Source: a candidate division TA06 bacterium SM23_40 (GTDB taxonomy: Bacteria; LJUI01; SM1-40). Taken from it: a stretch of DNA of 21,057 bases. The notes under the pieces are model-generated. The model did not search any database, was not told the DNA's origin, and saw only the letters and a program-made list of their open reading frames with translations. Both the position numbers and the translations under genes were made by a program. The number at the start of each line of letters is the position of its first letter. Within the stretch, counting starts at the first letter, position 1. The DNA lies in contig LJUI01000049.1 in the NCBI GenBank assembly GCA_001303705.1, positions 1-21,057 of the forward strand. Reading direction: 5' to 3'. Shown one piece after another: positions 1 to 7,809 of this stretch.

Positions 1-70
1 ATACGAGGAACAGGAGCGAGAGAACACTGAGTGTGAGGCGTTCCTGAGCAACTACGGACGGTCTTCCCAC
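1..70 (-). CDS. 5' end of a probable membrane or exported protein (partial)
   Basis: Only the first 23-25 codons are inside the window; the rest runs off the left edge. An AGGAG motif lies 6 bases before a GTG at 70, which I chose as the start. An in-frame ATG at 76 abuts the same motif with no spacer and is less likely. The peptide begins GRPSVVAQERLTLSVLSLLF, a short polar stretch with an arginine followed by a hydrophobic run, as in a signal anchor or first membrane helix. It starts about 22 bases after the stop of the UbiA-family gene, so it is probably the next gene of the same operon. No family can be named from this fragment. Confidence 0.5.
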   Translation of the reverse strand, partial: MGRPSVVAQERLTLSVLSLLFLV

Positions 71-92
71 ATTCATCTCCTTGACCCACCTG

Positions 93-1061
93 TCAGTCGC
101 TGCGCAGAGAGGGATAGACGATCCCGAATCGCCGGCGGTAGTACCAGCGCAGAGCCGAATAGGTCACAACGAGAACGATGAAATAGGCAGGAAAGATGAC
201 AGCCGTCACCACAACAAGCACCGGCGCGCTGATCCGGATCGACAGTAGTGCGGCTCGCCGCTCCCCTCGATGGAAGGCGGCCGCAACAAAGAACGGCAGC
301 GCGAGAACGGCGGCGAGCGTACAGATCCGATCCTGCACGATTAGCGACACCACGAGGCACGCCACCAGTAGGAGGAGGCTGAGTACTGTTGAGGCCGCCG
401 GGCCGAGCACGACACCCGTCGTTCGGTCGCCGGAAGCACGATCACCGGAGATGTCCGGCACCGTCGTATTGACAAAGACGGCCCCCACTGCCAGCACATA
501 CGGGAGAGCGTAGACGATAACCTCCATTGATATCGATGACGCGGCAGTCCAGCCGACGGTAAACGCCAGCAGACCGTACCCGAAGCTGTTTGCCGCGAGA
601 TCGAGGACGGGCCTCCCTTTCAGCTTCACCGGCGGCACGGAGTACAGCACTCCGAGCACGAAAGAGACCAGAAACAGCAGTGCCACATCGACGCCGGCAG
701 CCAGTCCCCCGACGAATGCCAGCACCGCGAGCAACGAAACCATAACGACCGCGCTCCGCAGCGGTATGTAGCCGTGCGAAAGAAGAAAGAGTTTCTCGTT
801 GGCGAAATCAGTTTCGCGATCGAATATCTGATTGATGATGTAGACAGCTCCCATGAGTGCGGAATAGAGGAGAGCAGTCCAGACGAGCCGGCCCGAAACC
901 GTTAGACGAAGCAGAGGGTGGCCGGCAAGCGCAGTGGCCCGGTAGTATCCAAGAAGAAGGAGTGTCCATACAGGAATGAGGAGCGTGGGACGAAGGAGGA
1001 ACAGATAGTCGATCGCCCAGGAGCGGCGCTCACCATTGACTGCGCACGCACGCGTACCCAC
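93..1061 (-). CDS. UbiA-family prenyltransferase
   Basis: Polytopic membrane enzyme of 322 residues that would transfer a polyprenyl group from its diphosphate to an acceptor in the inner membrane. The first Asp-rich motif is NQIFDRETD (N77, D81, D85) and the second is DISGDRASGDR (D203, D207, D212); these bind the Mg-diphosphate in this family. The conserved YSVPPVKLKGR segment is at 140-150, and hydrophobic helices fill the rest. The GTG start at 1061 shares one base with the TAG stop of the deacetylase gene (TAGTG) and has GAGAGG 8 bases upstream. The acceptor cannot be read from sequence. The family includes quinone, heme O, archaeal-type lipid and decaprenyl-phosphate ribose enzymes. The neighbouring lipid and glycan genes favour an envelope-lipid role over quinone synthesis, but that is inference. 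Confidence 0.88.
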   Translation of the reverse strand: MGTRACAVNGERRSWAIDYLFLLRPTLLIPVWTLLLLGYYRATALAGHPLLRLTVSGRLVWTALLYSALMGAVYIINQIFDRETDFANEKLFLLSHGYIPLRSAVVMVSLLAVLAFVGGLAAGVDVALLFLVSFVLGVLYSVPPVKLKGRPVLDLAANSFGYGLLAFTVGWTAASSISMEVIVYALPYVLAVGAVFVNTTVPDISGDRASGDRTTGVVLGPAASTVLSLLLLVACLVVSLIVQDRICTLAAVLALPFFVAAAFHRGERRAALLSIRISAPVLVVVTAVIFPAYFIVLVVTYSALRWYYRRRFGIVYPSLRSD

Positions 1062-1996
1062 TAGTCCAACCTCTCACGTAATCTCGCACGTGGTGCCGGA
1101 CACGATGGATCGGGCTTGACGAGACTGGTCCCGAGGGAGCAGAAATTGATGACCCTTCCCTTCATCTCCTCCAGCCCGAAGAGGAAGAGGTTCGCTCCAT
1201 TGTTGGCCTTGATCTTGAAGTCTGCGAGTGTATCGATGATATAGATGCCCATCCTGCCCAGTGCAAACGGATCGTCTTCTGAAGTGCGAGCGCGGGGATA
1301 TGACGAGACGGCGCCACGGTACCCCGCCTCCTTTGCGAGACGCACGACGCGCTCGTCGTATCTGCCGAATGGATAAGACAGAAACTCGACCGGCACACCG
1401 AGGCGTTCCTCGAGCATCTGTTTCGACGCGCTGAGCTCCTCCCCCGCTCGTTCGGTGGATGCCCTCGTCAGGTCCATGTGCGTGACTGTGTGGGACCCTA
1501 CCGAACAGCCCCCGGCCACCATCTCCGCCAGCTCATCCCACCCCAAATGGTTAGACCGCCACCACGGGATACCGACATCCCAGGTATTCGACCGGCCGAC
1601 AAACCCGGCTATTACGAAGACTGTCGCGGCAAATCCGTACGCCTGCAATAGTGGGAACGCGTGTTCAAAGACAGTATCGTACGCATCGTCGAAGGTGACG
1701 ACGACATATCTGGGAGGAAAGGGATTACCCGCCTCCAGATTCGAATAGAACTCAGAGAGGGTCATCGAACGATACCCGGCCGCGCTGAGGTAGCGCAGGT
1801 GGCCCTCAAACTGCCGCGGAGTGGTCCACGTCCCACTGAGATCGAATCGCGGCGTAACCTTGTGATAGAGGAGAACGGGTGGCCTCTGCCGGGACGGCCG
1901 CCCGTGACGAACGACCCACCATAGCCATCCGCCGAGGAGCATACCGAGCAGGGCAAGTGCGGCAACGGTCACCGTCGTGACGATGCCCCCGATCAC
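1061..1996 (-). CDS. membrane-anchored polysaccharide deacetylase (NodB/CE4 domain)
   Basis: Predicted 311-residue metal-dependent deacetylase of the CE4/NodB fold, removing N-acetyl groups from a glycan. A single hydrophobic segment at about 2-28 anchors it to the membrane, with the catalytic domain outside the cytoplasm. Motifs: PPVLLYHKV near 39-47, TFDD at 101-104 (D103 likely base, D104 metal), SHTVTH at 168-173 (H169 and H173 metal), and LSYPFGRYDE near 206-215. The frame stays open to a GTG at 2035, but I start at the GTG at 1996: it forms a 4-base GTGA overlap with the acyltransferase stop and has GGGAG 8 bases upstream. The substrate is unknown; peptidoglycan, an exopolysaccharide or a lipid-linked sugar are all possible. 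Family assignment is secure. Confidence 0.88.
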   Translation of the reverse strand: MIGGIVTTVTVAALALLGMLLGGWLWWVVRHGRPSRQRPPVLLYHKVTPRFDLSGTWTTPRQFEGHLRYLSAAGYRSMTLSEFYSNLEAGNPFPPRYVVVTFDDAYDTVFEHAFPLLQAYGFAATVFVIAGFVGRSNTWDVGIPWWRSNHLGWDELAEMVAGGCSVGSHTVTHMDLTRASTERAGEELSASKQMLEERLGVPVEFLSYPFGRYDERVVRLAKEAGYRGAVSSYPRARTSEDDPFALGRMGIYIIDTLADFKIKANNGANLFLFGLEEMKGRVINFCSLGTSLVKPDPSCPAPRARLRERLD

Positions 1997-2886
1997 GTTT
2001 CTTCTCCCGCGTTGATTCTCTCGAACACGAACCACTGGTCGGGAAAGCGGCGTACGTACTTCTCGATTCGCCCGGTGACGAGCTCGGTCAGTTCTCTGAC
2101 GTCTTTCTGAAAGTCGCCGCTCGGCCGAAACTCGATCGCTGGATCAACGATACCATGATATCGTCCGGACCGACGACGGATGAGACACCCGGTGAAGATC
2201 GGGACGCCGAACCTCAAAGCAAGCACGGCAGGCCCGCGTGGCACCATCACATCTCTGCCGAACATCGCGACGCGGATCCCGGTTTTTGAGATATCGCGGT
2301 CGCCCAACAGCACCAGAAGGTGACCTCGACGGAGGCACCGGTAGCTTGTCGGTCCTGCTGACTCGAGCGCTATGACCCTCATTCCGACCGCGGTGCGATA
2401 GCGCAGGAAGAGCTGAGCGATCCGATTCTTCGAGAATAGGGAGTGGGCCGGGGCGATCGACTCTGTGACCACATTGGTGGGAAAACCGTTGCTGGCGAGC
2501 ACGCCTCCACCGAGCTCCCAGTTGCCGATGTGCCCGGTGACGAAGATCGCTCCCCCCTTCCCCGACCGAATTCCCTGTCGAAGGTACTCAATTCCCTCGA
2601 CGGTCGCCATTTTCTCCACTGCCCGTGCAGAAAGATGGGGAAATCTGAAGAAATCGACAGTGTTCCTCGCCAGATGACGAAATGCGCTCCGCGTGAGCGA
2701 CGCGGTGCAGCGGCCTGACGGATTTCCACCGAGCATCAGCCGGTAGTTGTCCGCCAGTGCGGCCCGCTGCTTTCGAAACAGGAACCATGCAATATCAGCA
2801 ACGACTGAGGAGAGGGCATACGAGAGGGACAGAGGTAGGAGCCCGACGACCAGAGATCCCGCTACCATCAATAGATACTTAATCAT
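1993..2886 (-). CDS. LpxL/HtrB-type lipid acyltransferase
   Basis: Predicted 297-residue acyltransferase of the LpxL/LpxM/PatA family, attaching a fatty acyl chain to a glycolipid at the cytoplasmic face of the inner membrane. The catalytic HX4E motif is GHIGNWE (H119, E124), followed by LLGDRD at 193-198, PRGPAVLALRFGVPI at 216-230 and the C-terminal FPDQWFVF at 281-288. An N-terminal hydrophobic segment (about 4-36) fits the family membrane anchor, and the length is typical. The ATG start overlaps the end of the MFS gene by 8 bases; its ribosome-binding site is weak (GAAG), which suggests translational coupling. It may be a late lipid A acyltransferase, since lpxK is also present. The neighbouring PimA-like glycosyltransferase makes a PatA-type glycolipid acyltransferase an alternative. 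Confidence 0.87.
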   Translation of the reverse strand: MIKYLLMVAGSLVVGLLPLSLSYALSSVVADIAWFLFRKQRAALADNYRLMLGGNPSGRCTASLTRSAFRHLARNTVDFFRFPHLSARAVEKMATVEGIEYLRQGIRSGKGGAIFVTGHIGNWELGGGVLASNGFPTNVVTESIAPAHSLFSKNRIAQLFLRYRTAVGMRVIALESAGPTSYRCLRRGHLLVLLGDRDISKTGIRVAMFGRDVMVPRGPAVLALRFGVPIFTGCLIRRRSGRYHGIVDPAIEFRPSGDFQKDVRELTELVTGRIEKYVRRFPDQWFVFERINAGEET

Positions 2887-4231
2887 GGCTGGACTTCGGT
2901 TGGACGTGCAGTTCGCTTGCCGCCCCCTCGCTCGATCCCGGCCACCTGCCTCTCACGAACTCACCGGCGAGGCTCAAGACAAGCACAATCAGGCCGACAC
3001 TGAACAGCACCGGGCGTATCGAAATGAGCTCCGCCAGCACTCCCAGGAGCACCGCTGAAAGCATGAACACACCATTGAGGGTCCACTCCCTCGTGCTGAA
3101 GATCCTTCCGCGAAAGAATTCGGGCACGACCTCATGGAGTAGTGTGTCCTGGGAAATGGCGATGGGAGCGAGCATAGAGCCACCGAGGAAGGAGATCACT
3201 CCAAGAAACACAAACGACGATGCCTTTGCGAAGATCATCATGAGGACGCCGATGACGGCGAAACCCACGAGGATAACCTGACGTTTTTCAAGGCGGTATC
3301 CGAGCATCCCGAAAGCAAATGAGCTGAGCATCATCCCGATCGCTGCCGCGCCGGCCAACAGTCCCACCCCAGCCGTCCCTCTGCCAAGGCTCTGCTGAAC
3401 GAGGGGAACGACGAGTACGTACACCGAGCCACCAACAAAGCAGAAAAGCAGGATCGATAACATCACGAAGAGAATCGCGCGGTCGCGCACTATCAACGGG
3501 AAGGTCTCAAAGAGATCCCTGGCGAGTGAACGGAAGGCGGTGGCGAAGAACCCCCACAGGCCGTTCCCTCTGTTGTTCGCCGGCCGCCTCTCTTCACTGC
3601 TGACTTGCGACCGACGCACCACCCTGATCCCGATACTTGCCAACAGAATGGCTGAGACCAAATAGGTGAGCGAGTCGAGATAGAATCCCGCGCGCCACCC
3701 CTCCCATCCTACTCTCCCCCATCCCTCCCAATCGACGAGCAATCCACCGAGCAGCACGCCGCAGAGCGTGGCGAATCGACCAACGAAGTTGTTGACAGAG
3801 TTTGCGGCCAGCAGCCGCTTTTTCGATACCAGATTCGGGATGATCGACATCTTGGCGGAGTTGAAGAAGAGGCCGAAGAGAAAGACAACGAAGACGATAG
3901 AGTAGACGGAGTGGACGTTCCCGTTGGTCCATAGGATTGCAAACGGGATGAATATCACAAGCACGGCGCGAAGAAAGTCACATGTGATGAGGACCCGCTT
4001 TCGGTTCCAGCGATCCACGAGCACGCCGGAGGTCGGCCCGAAGATCAGAACCGGAAGGGTGAATGCGATGGCAAGCTGGGAGAGTGCGCCCGGACCTGGG
4101 GCGTAGATGCGCAGCAGAGCGAGCAAGGCCATGTGGTCCAGCTTATCCCCGAACTGAGAGATAGTCTGGCCCACGGAGAAGACGAGGAAGTTCCTGATCT
4201 TCAGGACGGAAAGGAAATTAGTCCCTCTCAC
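2879..4231 (-). CDS. MFS transporter (EntS/MFS_3-like exporter)
   Basis: A 450-residue major facilitator superfamily permease with about 12 hydrophobic segments in two halves. The signature loop between helices 2 and 3 is visible as SGVLVDRWNRKRV at about 68-80, with the D-R-x-x-R-K pattern. The N-terminal FLVFSVGQTISQFGD resembles the secretion-effector-type MFS subgroup that contains the enterobactin exporter EntS. The long loop between the two halves (about 205-240) is charged, as expected. The GTG start at 4231 overlaps the glycosyltransferase TAG stop by one base (TAGTG), with GGAGG 10 bases upstream and a second copy closer in. The substrate is unknown. Its place between a glycosyltransferase and an acyltransferase fits export or flipping of a lipid or small glycolipid, but drug or siderophore efflux cannot be excluded. 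Confidence 0.85.
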   Translation of the reverse strand: MRGTNFLSVLKIRNFLVFSVGQTISQFGDKLDHMALLALLRIYAPGPGALSQLAIAFTLPVLIFGPTSGVLVDRWNRKRVLITCDFLRAVLVIFIPFAILWTNGNVHSVYSIVFVVFLFGLFFNSAKMSIIPNLVSKKRLLAANSVNNFVGRFATLCGVLLGGLLVDWEGWGRVGWEGWRAGFYLDSLTYLVSAILLASIGIRVVRRSQVSSEERRPANNRGNGLWGFFATAFRSLARDLFETFPLIVRDRAILFVMLSILLFCFVGGSVYVLVVPLVQQSLGRGTAGVGLLAGAAAIGMMLSSFAFGMLGYRLEKRQVILVGFAVIGVLMMIFAKASSFVFLGVISFLGGSMLAPIAISQDTLLHEVVPEFFRGRIFSTREWTLNGVFMLSAVLLGVLAELISIRPVLFSVGLIVLVLSLAGEFVRGRWPGSSEGAASELHVQPKSSHD

Positions 4232-5200
4232 TACCTCCCAACCTCCAGGCTGCGACGGCTCCGAACGCGCTCACTAACCTCGAGGTAGTATTCCTCGATC
4301 TGCCTTGTCACACGCTTCCAAGAGTACCTGAGCGCCTTCTCCCTTCCTTGCCTGCCCAGTTCTGCCCGCAGTTGGGAGTCGCGAAGAAGTCGGACCAGGG
4401 ACTGAGCCAAGGCATGCGCATTCCGGGGCTCGACGAGGATTCCATCGACTCCATCACTCACGACGCTCCGGTATCCGGAGATGTCGGATGCAACGATTGC
4501 CTTCTTAGTAGCCATCGCCTCGAGCAAGATGATTCCGAAGCTCTCCGCCCCAATCGCTGGCGAGCAGAAGACATCGCAGGTAGCATAGTAAGACGGCAGA
4601 TCTTCGGGGGCAACGAACCCTTCGAAGATGACGTGCTCACGGCACCGATTGTCGAGATATCGTCGATAGTACGAGTCGAGCACGCCCTTCCCTACGACGA
4701 CCAGTCTGGCATTCGGCACCTTCTCTACTACATACGGCATTGCCTGCAGCAGATACTTCAATCCCTTTCGCGGGTCGAAGCGGCCGACGAAGAGGATCGA
4801 AGGGCGGCCGTCGCAGAATTTGGCGACCCGTTTGGTATTGGGATGGAACCGATCTGTATCGACGCCGTTGGGAATGATCCGATAGTCGCCGGGGAAGTAC
4901 CGGTATATCGTATCCTTGGCACTCTCGGAAACGGCGATGAGGCCGTGGATCCTCCTGAAATAGCGCTGCAGGATCGGCTCGAACAGCTGGGAGCCCCATC
5001 GACTTGTTGACGGGAACGAGCACCGTCCTGCCCACTCTGATGACGTCTGACTCCTTCTCTTCCGTCTTCTTGCCATATGAGGCGGTGAGTATCTTCGTGT
5101 CATGTCCGAGTTGGCGCAGCTCCATCGCAGTGTGGTGGATATGCTCCGAGACACCTCCGGGGTGGGGGTAGTAGGCGTCAGATACAATACAGATCTTCAT
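4231..5200 (-). pseudogene. GT4-family glycosyltransferase, frameshifted with an internal segment missing
   Basis: Two frames together spell one GT4 glycosyltransferase. From the ATG at 5200 (GGGAGG 9 bases upstream) the N-terminal part reads KICIVSDAYYPHPGGVSEHI and onward to VPVNKSMG near 4994. From about 4995 to the stop at 4231 a different frame gives the rest: SQLFEPILQRYF, LIAVSESAKDTI, IPNGVDTDRFHP, VGRFDPRKGLKYLL and the EX7E nucleotide-sugar motif ESFGIILLE. The two parts add up to about 323 residues. PimA-like relatives have roughly 375-390 and carry about 59 residues between these points, including the HIHEP and ATFH segment of the active site. The locus therefore looks like a deletion that also breaks the frame. 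It could be a true pseudogene or an assembly error. An intact version would add a sugar to a membrane lipid or similar acceptor. Confidence 0.8.
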
Positions 5201-5230
5201 CGCCGTGATCCTCCCTCAGGAGTGCGAAGC

Positions 5231-6514
5231 TCAACCCTTGCTCGCTCTTCTCTCGCCTACATCGACTGTTCCGCTGTAGACCTCAATCGCCCGCTCCAGT
5301 ATCTGCATCGCGTCTGCCAGCGCCTCTTCCTGCAGAACGTAGGCGATTCTCACTTCATCCTTTCCCTTACCCTTCGTAGCATAGAACCCCTGAGCTGGAG
5401 CAAGCATCACGGTCTTTCCATCGACGTTGAACTCCTCCAACAGCCAGCGAGAGAAATCTTCAGTATCGTTCACGGGCAATCGCGCGACCGTGTAGAATGC
5501 CCCCTCCGGCTTCCGACAAAACGCCCCCGGGAGCTTGTTCACTGCCTCATAGATGAGGTCGCGTCTTCTCTCCCATTCAGCAATCATCTCACTCATGAAT
5601 CTGTCAATAGCGCGGTAACCGGCGACCGCCGCACGCTGTTCCACAGTGGGTGGACAGAGACGCGCCTGGCCAAATCTGAGAACGGTATCCATGACCTCCC
5701 GATTGCGGCTCAAAAGGTATCCGATACGAGCCCCACAGGCGCTGAAGCGCTTCGAGATGCTGTCGATTATGATGGTCTTCTCGTCCATGCCTTCCAAGTG
5801 CAGCATGCTTGCGTGCGCCTTTCCATCGTAGACAAATTCCCTGTACACCTCATCGCTGATGACGAACAGGTTCGATGCCTGAGCGATCCGCGCGATTCTC
5901 TCCAACTCCTCGCGAGTATAGACTGTGCCGGTCGGATTATTGGGAGAACAGATCAGGATCGCTTTCGTTTTCGATGTTACTCTGGATTCGATTTCCTCGG
6001 GCGGCGGAAGATGAAAACCCTCTTCAACCCTGGTCTCCACCGGTACGAGATTGATCCCGGACATGACGGCAAACCCGGCGTAGTTGGTGTAGAACGGCTC
6101 GGGAATCACGATCTCATCTCCGGGGTCGCAGACCGCCAGCATCGCAAAGATCGCTGCTTCGCTGCCTCCCGTCGTGATCATGAGATCTTCCTGTCTGATG
6201 TTGACACCACGCCCGGCGAAGTACTCGACCAAGACATCGTGGAACTCGGATATCCCGTCCGCCGGACCATACCTGAGCACGGGATCATCGTACCCCTTAA
6301 TGGCATCGACGATCTCCTGCGGCGTCAGGATATCCGGCTGTCCGATATTCAGATGGTAGATCGAGATCCCTCTGCGCTTGGCGGCATTGGCCAGCGGGAC
6401 GAGTTTCCGTATAGGCGATGCCGGCATGATGACGCCCCGCTTCGCTATCGGGGGATGCTTCTCACGTGCGGCAATACCTATGCCTCGTTCGGTCCCTTCC
6501 CCGGCCCCACTCAT
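5231..6514 (-). CDS. class I/II PLP-dependent aminotransferase (aspartate aminotransferase-like)
   Basis: Fold-type I aminotransferase of 427 residues, cytoplasmic, moving an amino group between an amino acid and a 2-oxo acid. Motifs in order: NIGQPD at 56-61, YGPADGISE at 82-90, TTGGSEA at 114-120, PNNPTG at 191-196, DEVY at 221-224 (D221 pairs with the pyridine nitrogen, Y224 with the PLP oxygen), SISK at 252-255 with K255 as the PLP lysine, and GARIGY at 261-266. The C-terminal FYTVARLP and VRIAYV segments carry the substrate-carboxylate region. The ATG start overlaps the M16 peptidase stop by 4 bases (ATGA), with AGGAGGT 7 bases upstream. The first 30 residues are longer than usual and an internal Met30 exists, but the RBS and overlap favour the long form. 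The amino acid substrate cannot be fixed; aspartate or an aromatic/branched amino acid are the usual options. Confidence 0.9.
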   Translation of the reverse strand: MSGAGEGTERGIGIAAREKHPPIAKRGVIMPASPIRKLVPLANAAKRRGISIYHLNIGQPDILTPQEIVDAIKGYDDPVLRYGPADGISEFHDVLVEYFAGRGVNIRQEDLMITTGGSEAAIFAMLAVCDPGDEIVIPEPFYTNYAGFAVMSGINLVPVETRVEEGFHLPPPEEIESRVTSKTKAILICSPNNPTGTVYTREELERIARIAQASNLFVISDEVYREFVYDGKAHASMLHLEGMDEKTIIIDSISKRFSACGARIGYLLSRNREVMDTVLRFGQARLCPPTVEQRAAVAGYRAIDRFMSEMIAEWERRRDLIYEAVNKLPGAFCRKPEGAFYTVARLPVNDTEDFSRWLLEEFNVDGKTVMLAPAQGFYATKGKGKDEVRIAYVLQEEALADAMQILERAIEVYSGTVDVGERRASKG

Positions 6515-7809
6515 CCTTGTACCTCCTTCAGCGATAACTCCACAGTATCGAGCGGACCGACCACTCCTGCCGACAGGTTTTCCGCTCCGAGTGCGTGCCC
6601 CGCGACGCGCATCACGTCCGCCTCGGTTACCGCATCGATTGCCCCAATTGTCTCATCGAGGGTGATGTGCGTGCCGAGGAAGATCTGGGTCTCGGCCAAT
6701 CTCATCATTCTCGCCGAGGTGCCCTCGAGCGCAAGCATCAACCCGCCCTTGAGCTGAGATTTGGCGTGCTCAAGCTCCTGCTGCCGCAGCCCTTCCTCCA
6801 AAAGATGGCGGCATTCCTCTGCGACGACGTGCATCGCCTCCCTCGCCTGCGCAGGATCCGTCGCCAGATAGATGCCAAACTGCCCCGTGTCCCTGTTCAG
6901 ATGGAAGAAAGTATAGATGGTATAGACCAGACCTCTCTGTTCCCTTACTCGCTGAAAGAGCCGCGAACTCATGCCCTCGCCCACTATGGCGTTGAGAATC
7001 ATCAACGGGTACCGATCCGGGTGCGCGTATCCTCTGGTGCGTGCACCCAGGCACATGTGGATCTGGGAGATCTCGCGACACGCGCTCTCCATGCGAGGAG
7101 TGCTGGCGGGCGGAGGCGGACCATCTGAACTCACCCGTGAAGGAAAGAACTTGAATGACCTGGAGGCGAGATCGACGAGATGATCGTGATCGAGGTGGCC
7201 GCTGGCAGCGATTACTATATCGTCATCCGTGTACCGGTGCCGCCAACTCCTGTATACATCTTCACGGCTGATTGAGGCGACGCTATCCAGCGTCCCCATG
7301 ATAGGAATAGCCAGGGGGTGGCCATCGAAGAGTGCCTTTGAGAGGAGATAGTGGGCGTACTTATCCGGTGAATCCTCGAATCTCTTGATCTCTTCCGCCA
7401 CGACCTTCTTCTCTCTCGCAAGTTCCTCCTCATCGATGATCGAATTGGCCAGTATGTCCGCCAGTACCTCGATAGCCACGGACAGATGCTCGTCGAGGAA
7501 CTTCGCATAGTAGCATGTGAGCTCCTCAGAAGTGAAAGCACTCAAGTACCCGCCGAGGGACTCGAGCGCCAGGGCAATCTCCCGCGCACCTCGCGTGGGT
7601 GTCCCCTTGAACAGCATGTGCTCGATCATGTGTGTGATGCCAGCCTGTGCCTCACTCTCATCACGCGATCCAGTCCGCACCCACACTCCGAGCGATATCG
7701 AGCGCACGTGGTCCATCCGCTCGCTGATGATTGTCGCGCCATCAGCCAACGTCGATCTTCTACATAATGTTGTATCAGACAAGAGACTTCCAGCCGGCTG
7801 CTCGATCAT
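6511..7809 (-). CDS. M16 family zinc metallopeptidase (mitochondrial processing peptidase-like)
   Basis: Predicted 432-residue M16B peptidase that degrades or processes small peptides. The inverted zinc motif HXXEH is HMIEH at 60-64 (H60 and H64 zinc, E63 catalytic), with the third ligand near E139/E140 in VVAEEIKRFEDSP. The C-terminal half shows SSRLFQRVREQRGLVYTIYT, the conserved Arg/Tyr substrate-binding region of the family. It is one full N+C unit, as in Bacillus YmxG and other bacterial PqqL-like proteins. It overlaps the end of pnp by 4 bases (ATGA). An M16 gene directly after pnp is common in many bacterial phyla; the reason for the link is unknown. No signal peptide is evident, so it is probably cytoplasmic. 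Confidence 0.92.
   Translation of the reverse strand: MIEQPAGSLLSDTTLCRRSTLADGATIISERMDHVRSISLGVWVRTGSRDESEAQAGITHMIEHMLFKGTPTRGAREIALALESLGGYLSAFTSEELTCYYAKFLDEHLSVAIEVLADILANSIIDEEELAREKKVVAEEIKRFEDSPDKYAHYLLSKALFDGHPLAIPIMGTLDSVASISREDVYRSWRHRYTDDDIVIAASGHLDHDHLVDLASRSFKFFPSRVSSDGPPPPASTPRMESACREISQIHMCLGARTRGYAHPDRYPLMILNAIVGEGMSSRLFQRVREQRGLVYTIYTFFHLNRDTGQFGIYLATDPAQAREAMHVVAEECRHLLEEGLRQQELEHAKSQLKGGLMLALEGTSARMMRLAETQIFLGTHITLDETIGAIDAVTEADVMRVAGHALGAENLSAGVVGPLDTVELSLKEVQG

Noticed and set aside
4985-5005. Programmed frameshift at the GGGG run in the glycosyltransferase gene
   Set aside because: Shifting frame here would join the two halves but still leave out about 59 conserved residues, so a deletion or misassembly explains the data better.
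5102-6757. Plus-strand open frame of about 551 codons opposite the aminotransferase and the start of the glycosyltransferase
   Set aside because: It lies antisense to clearly conserved proteins, crosses three gene boundaries, has no recognisable motif and no ribosome-binding site. It is a by-product of codon bias in the minus-strand genes.
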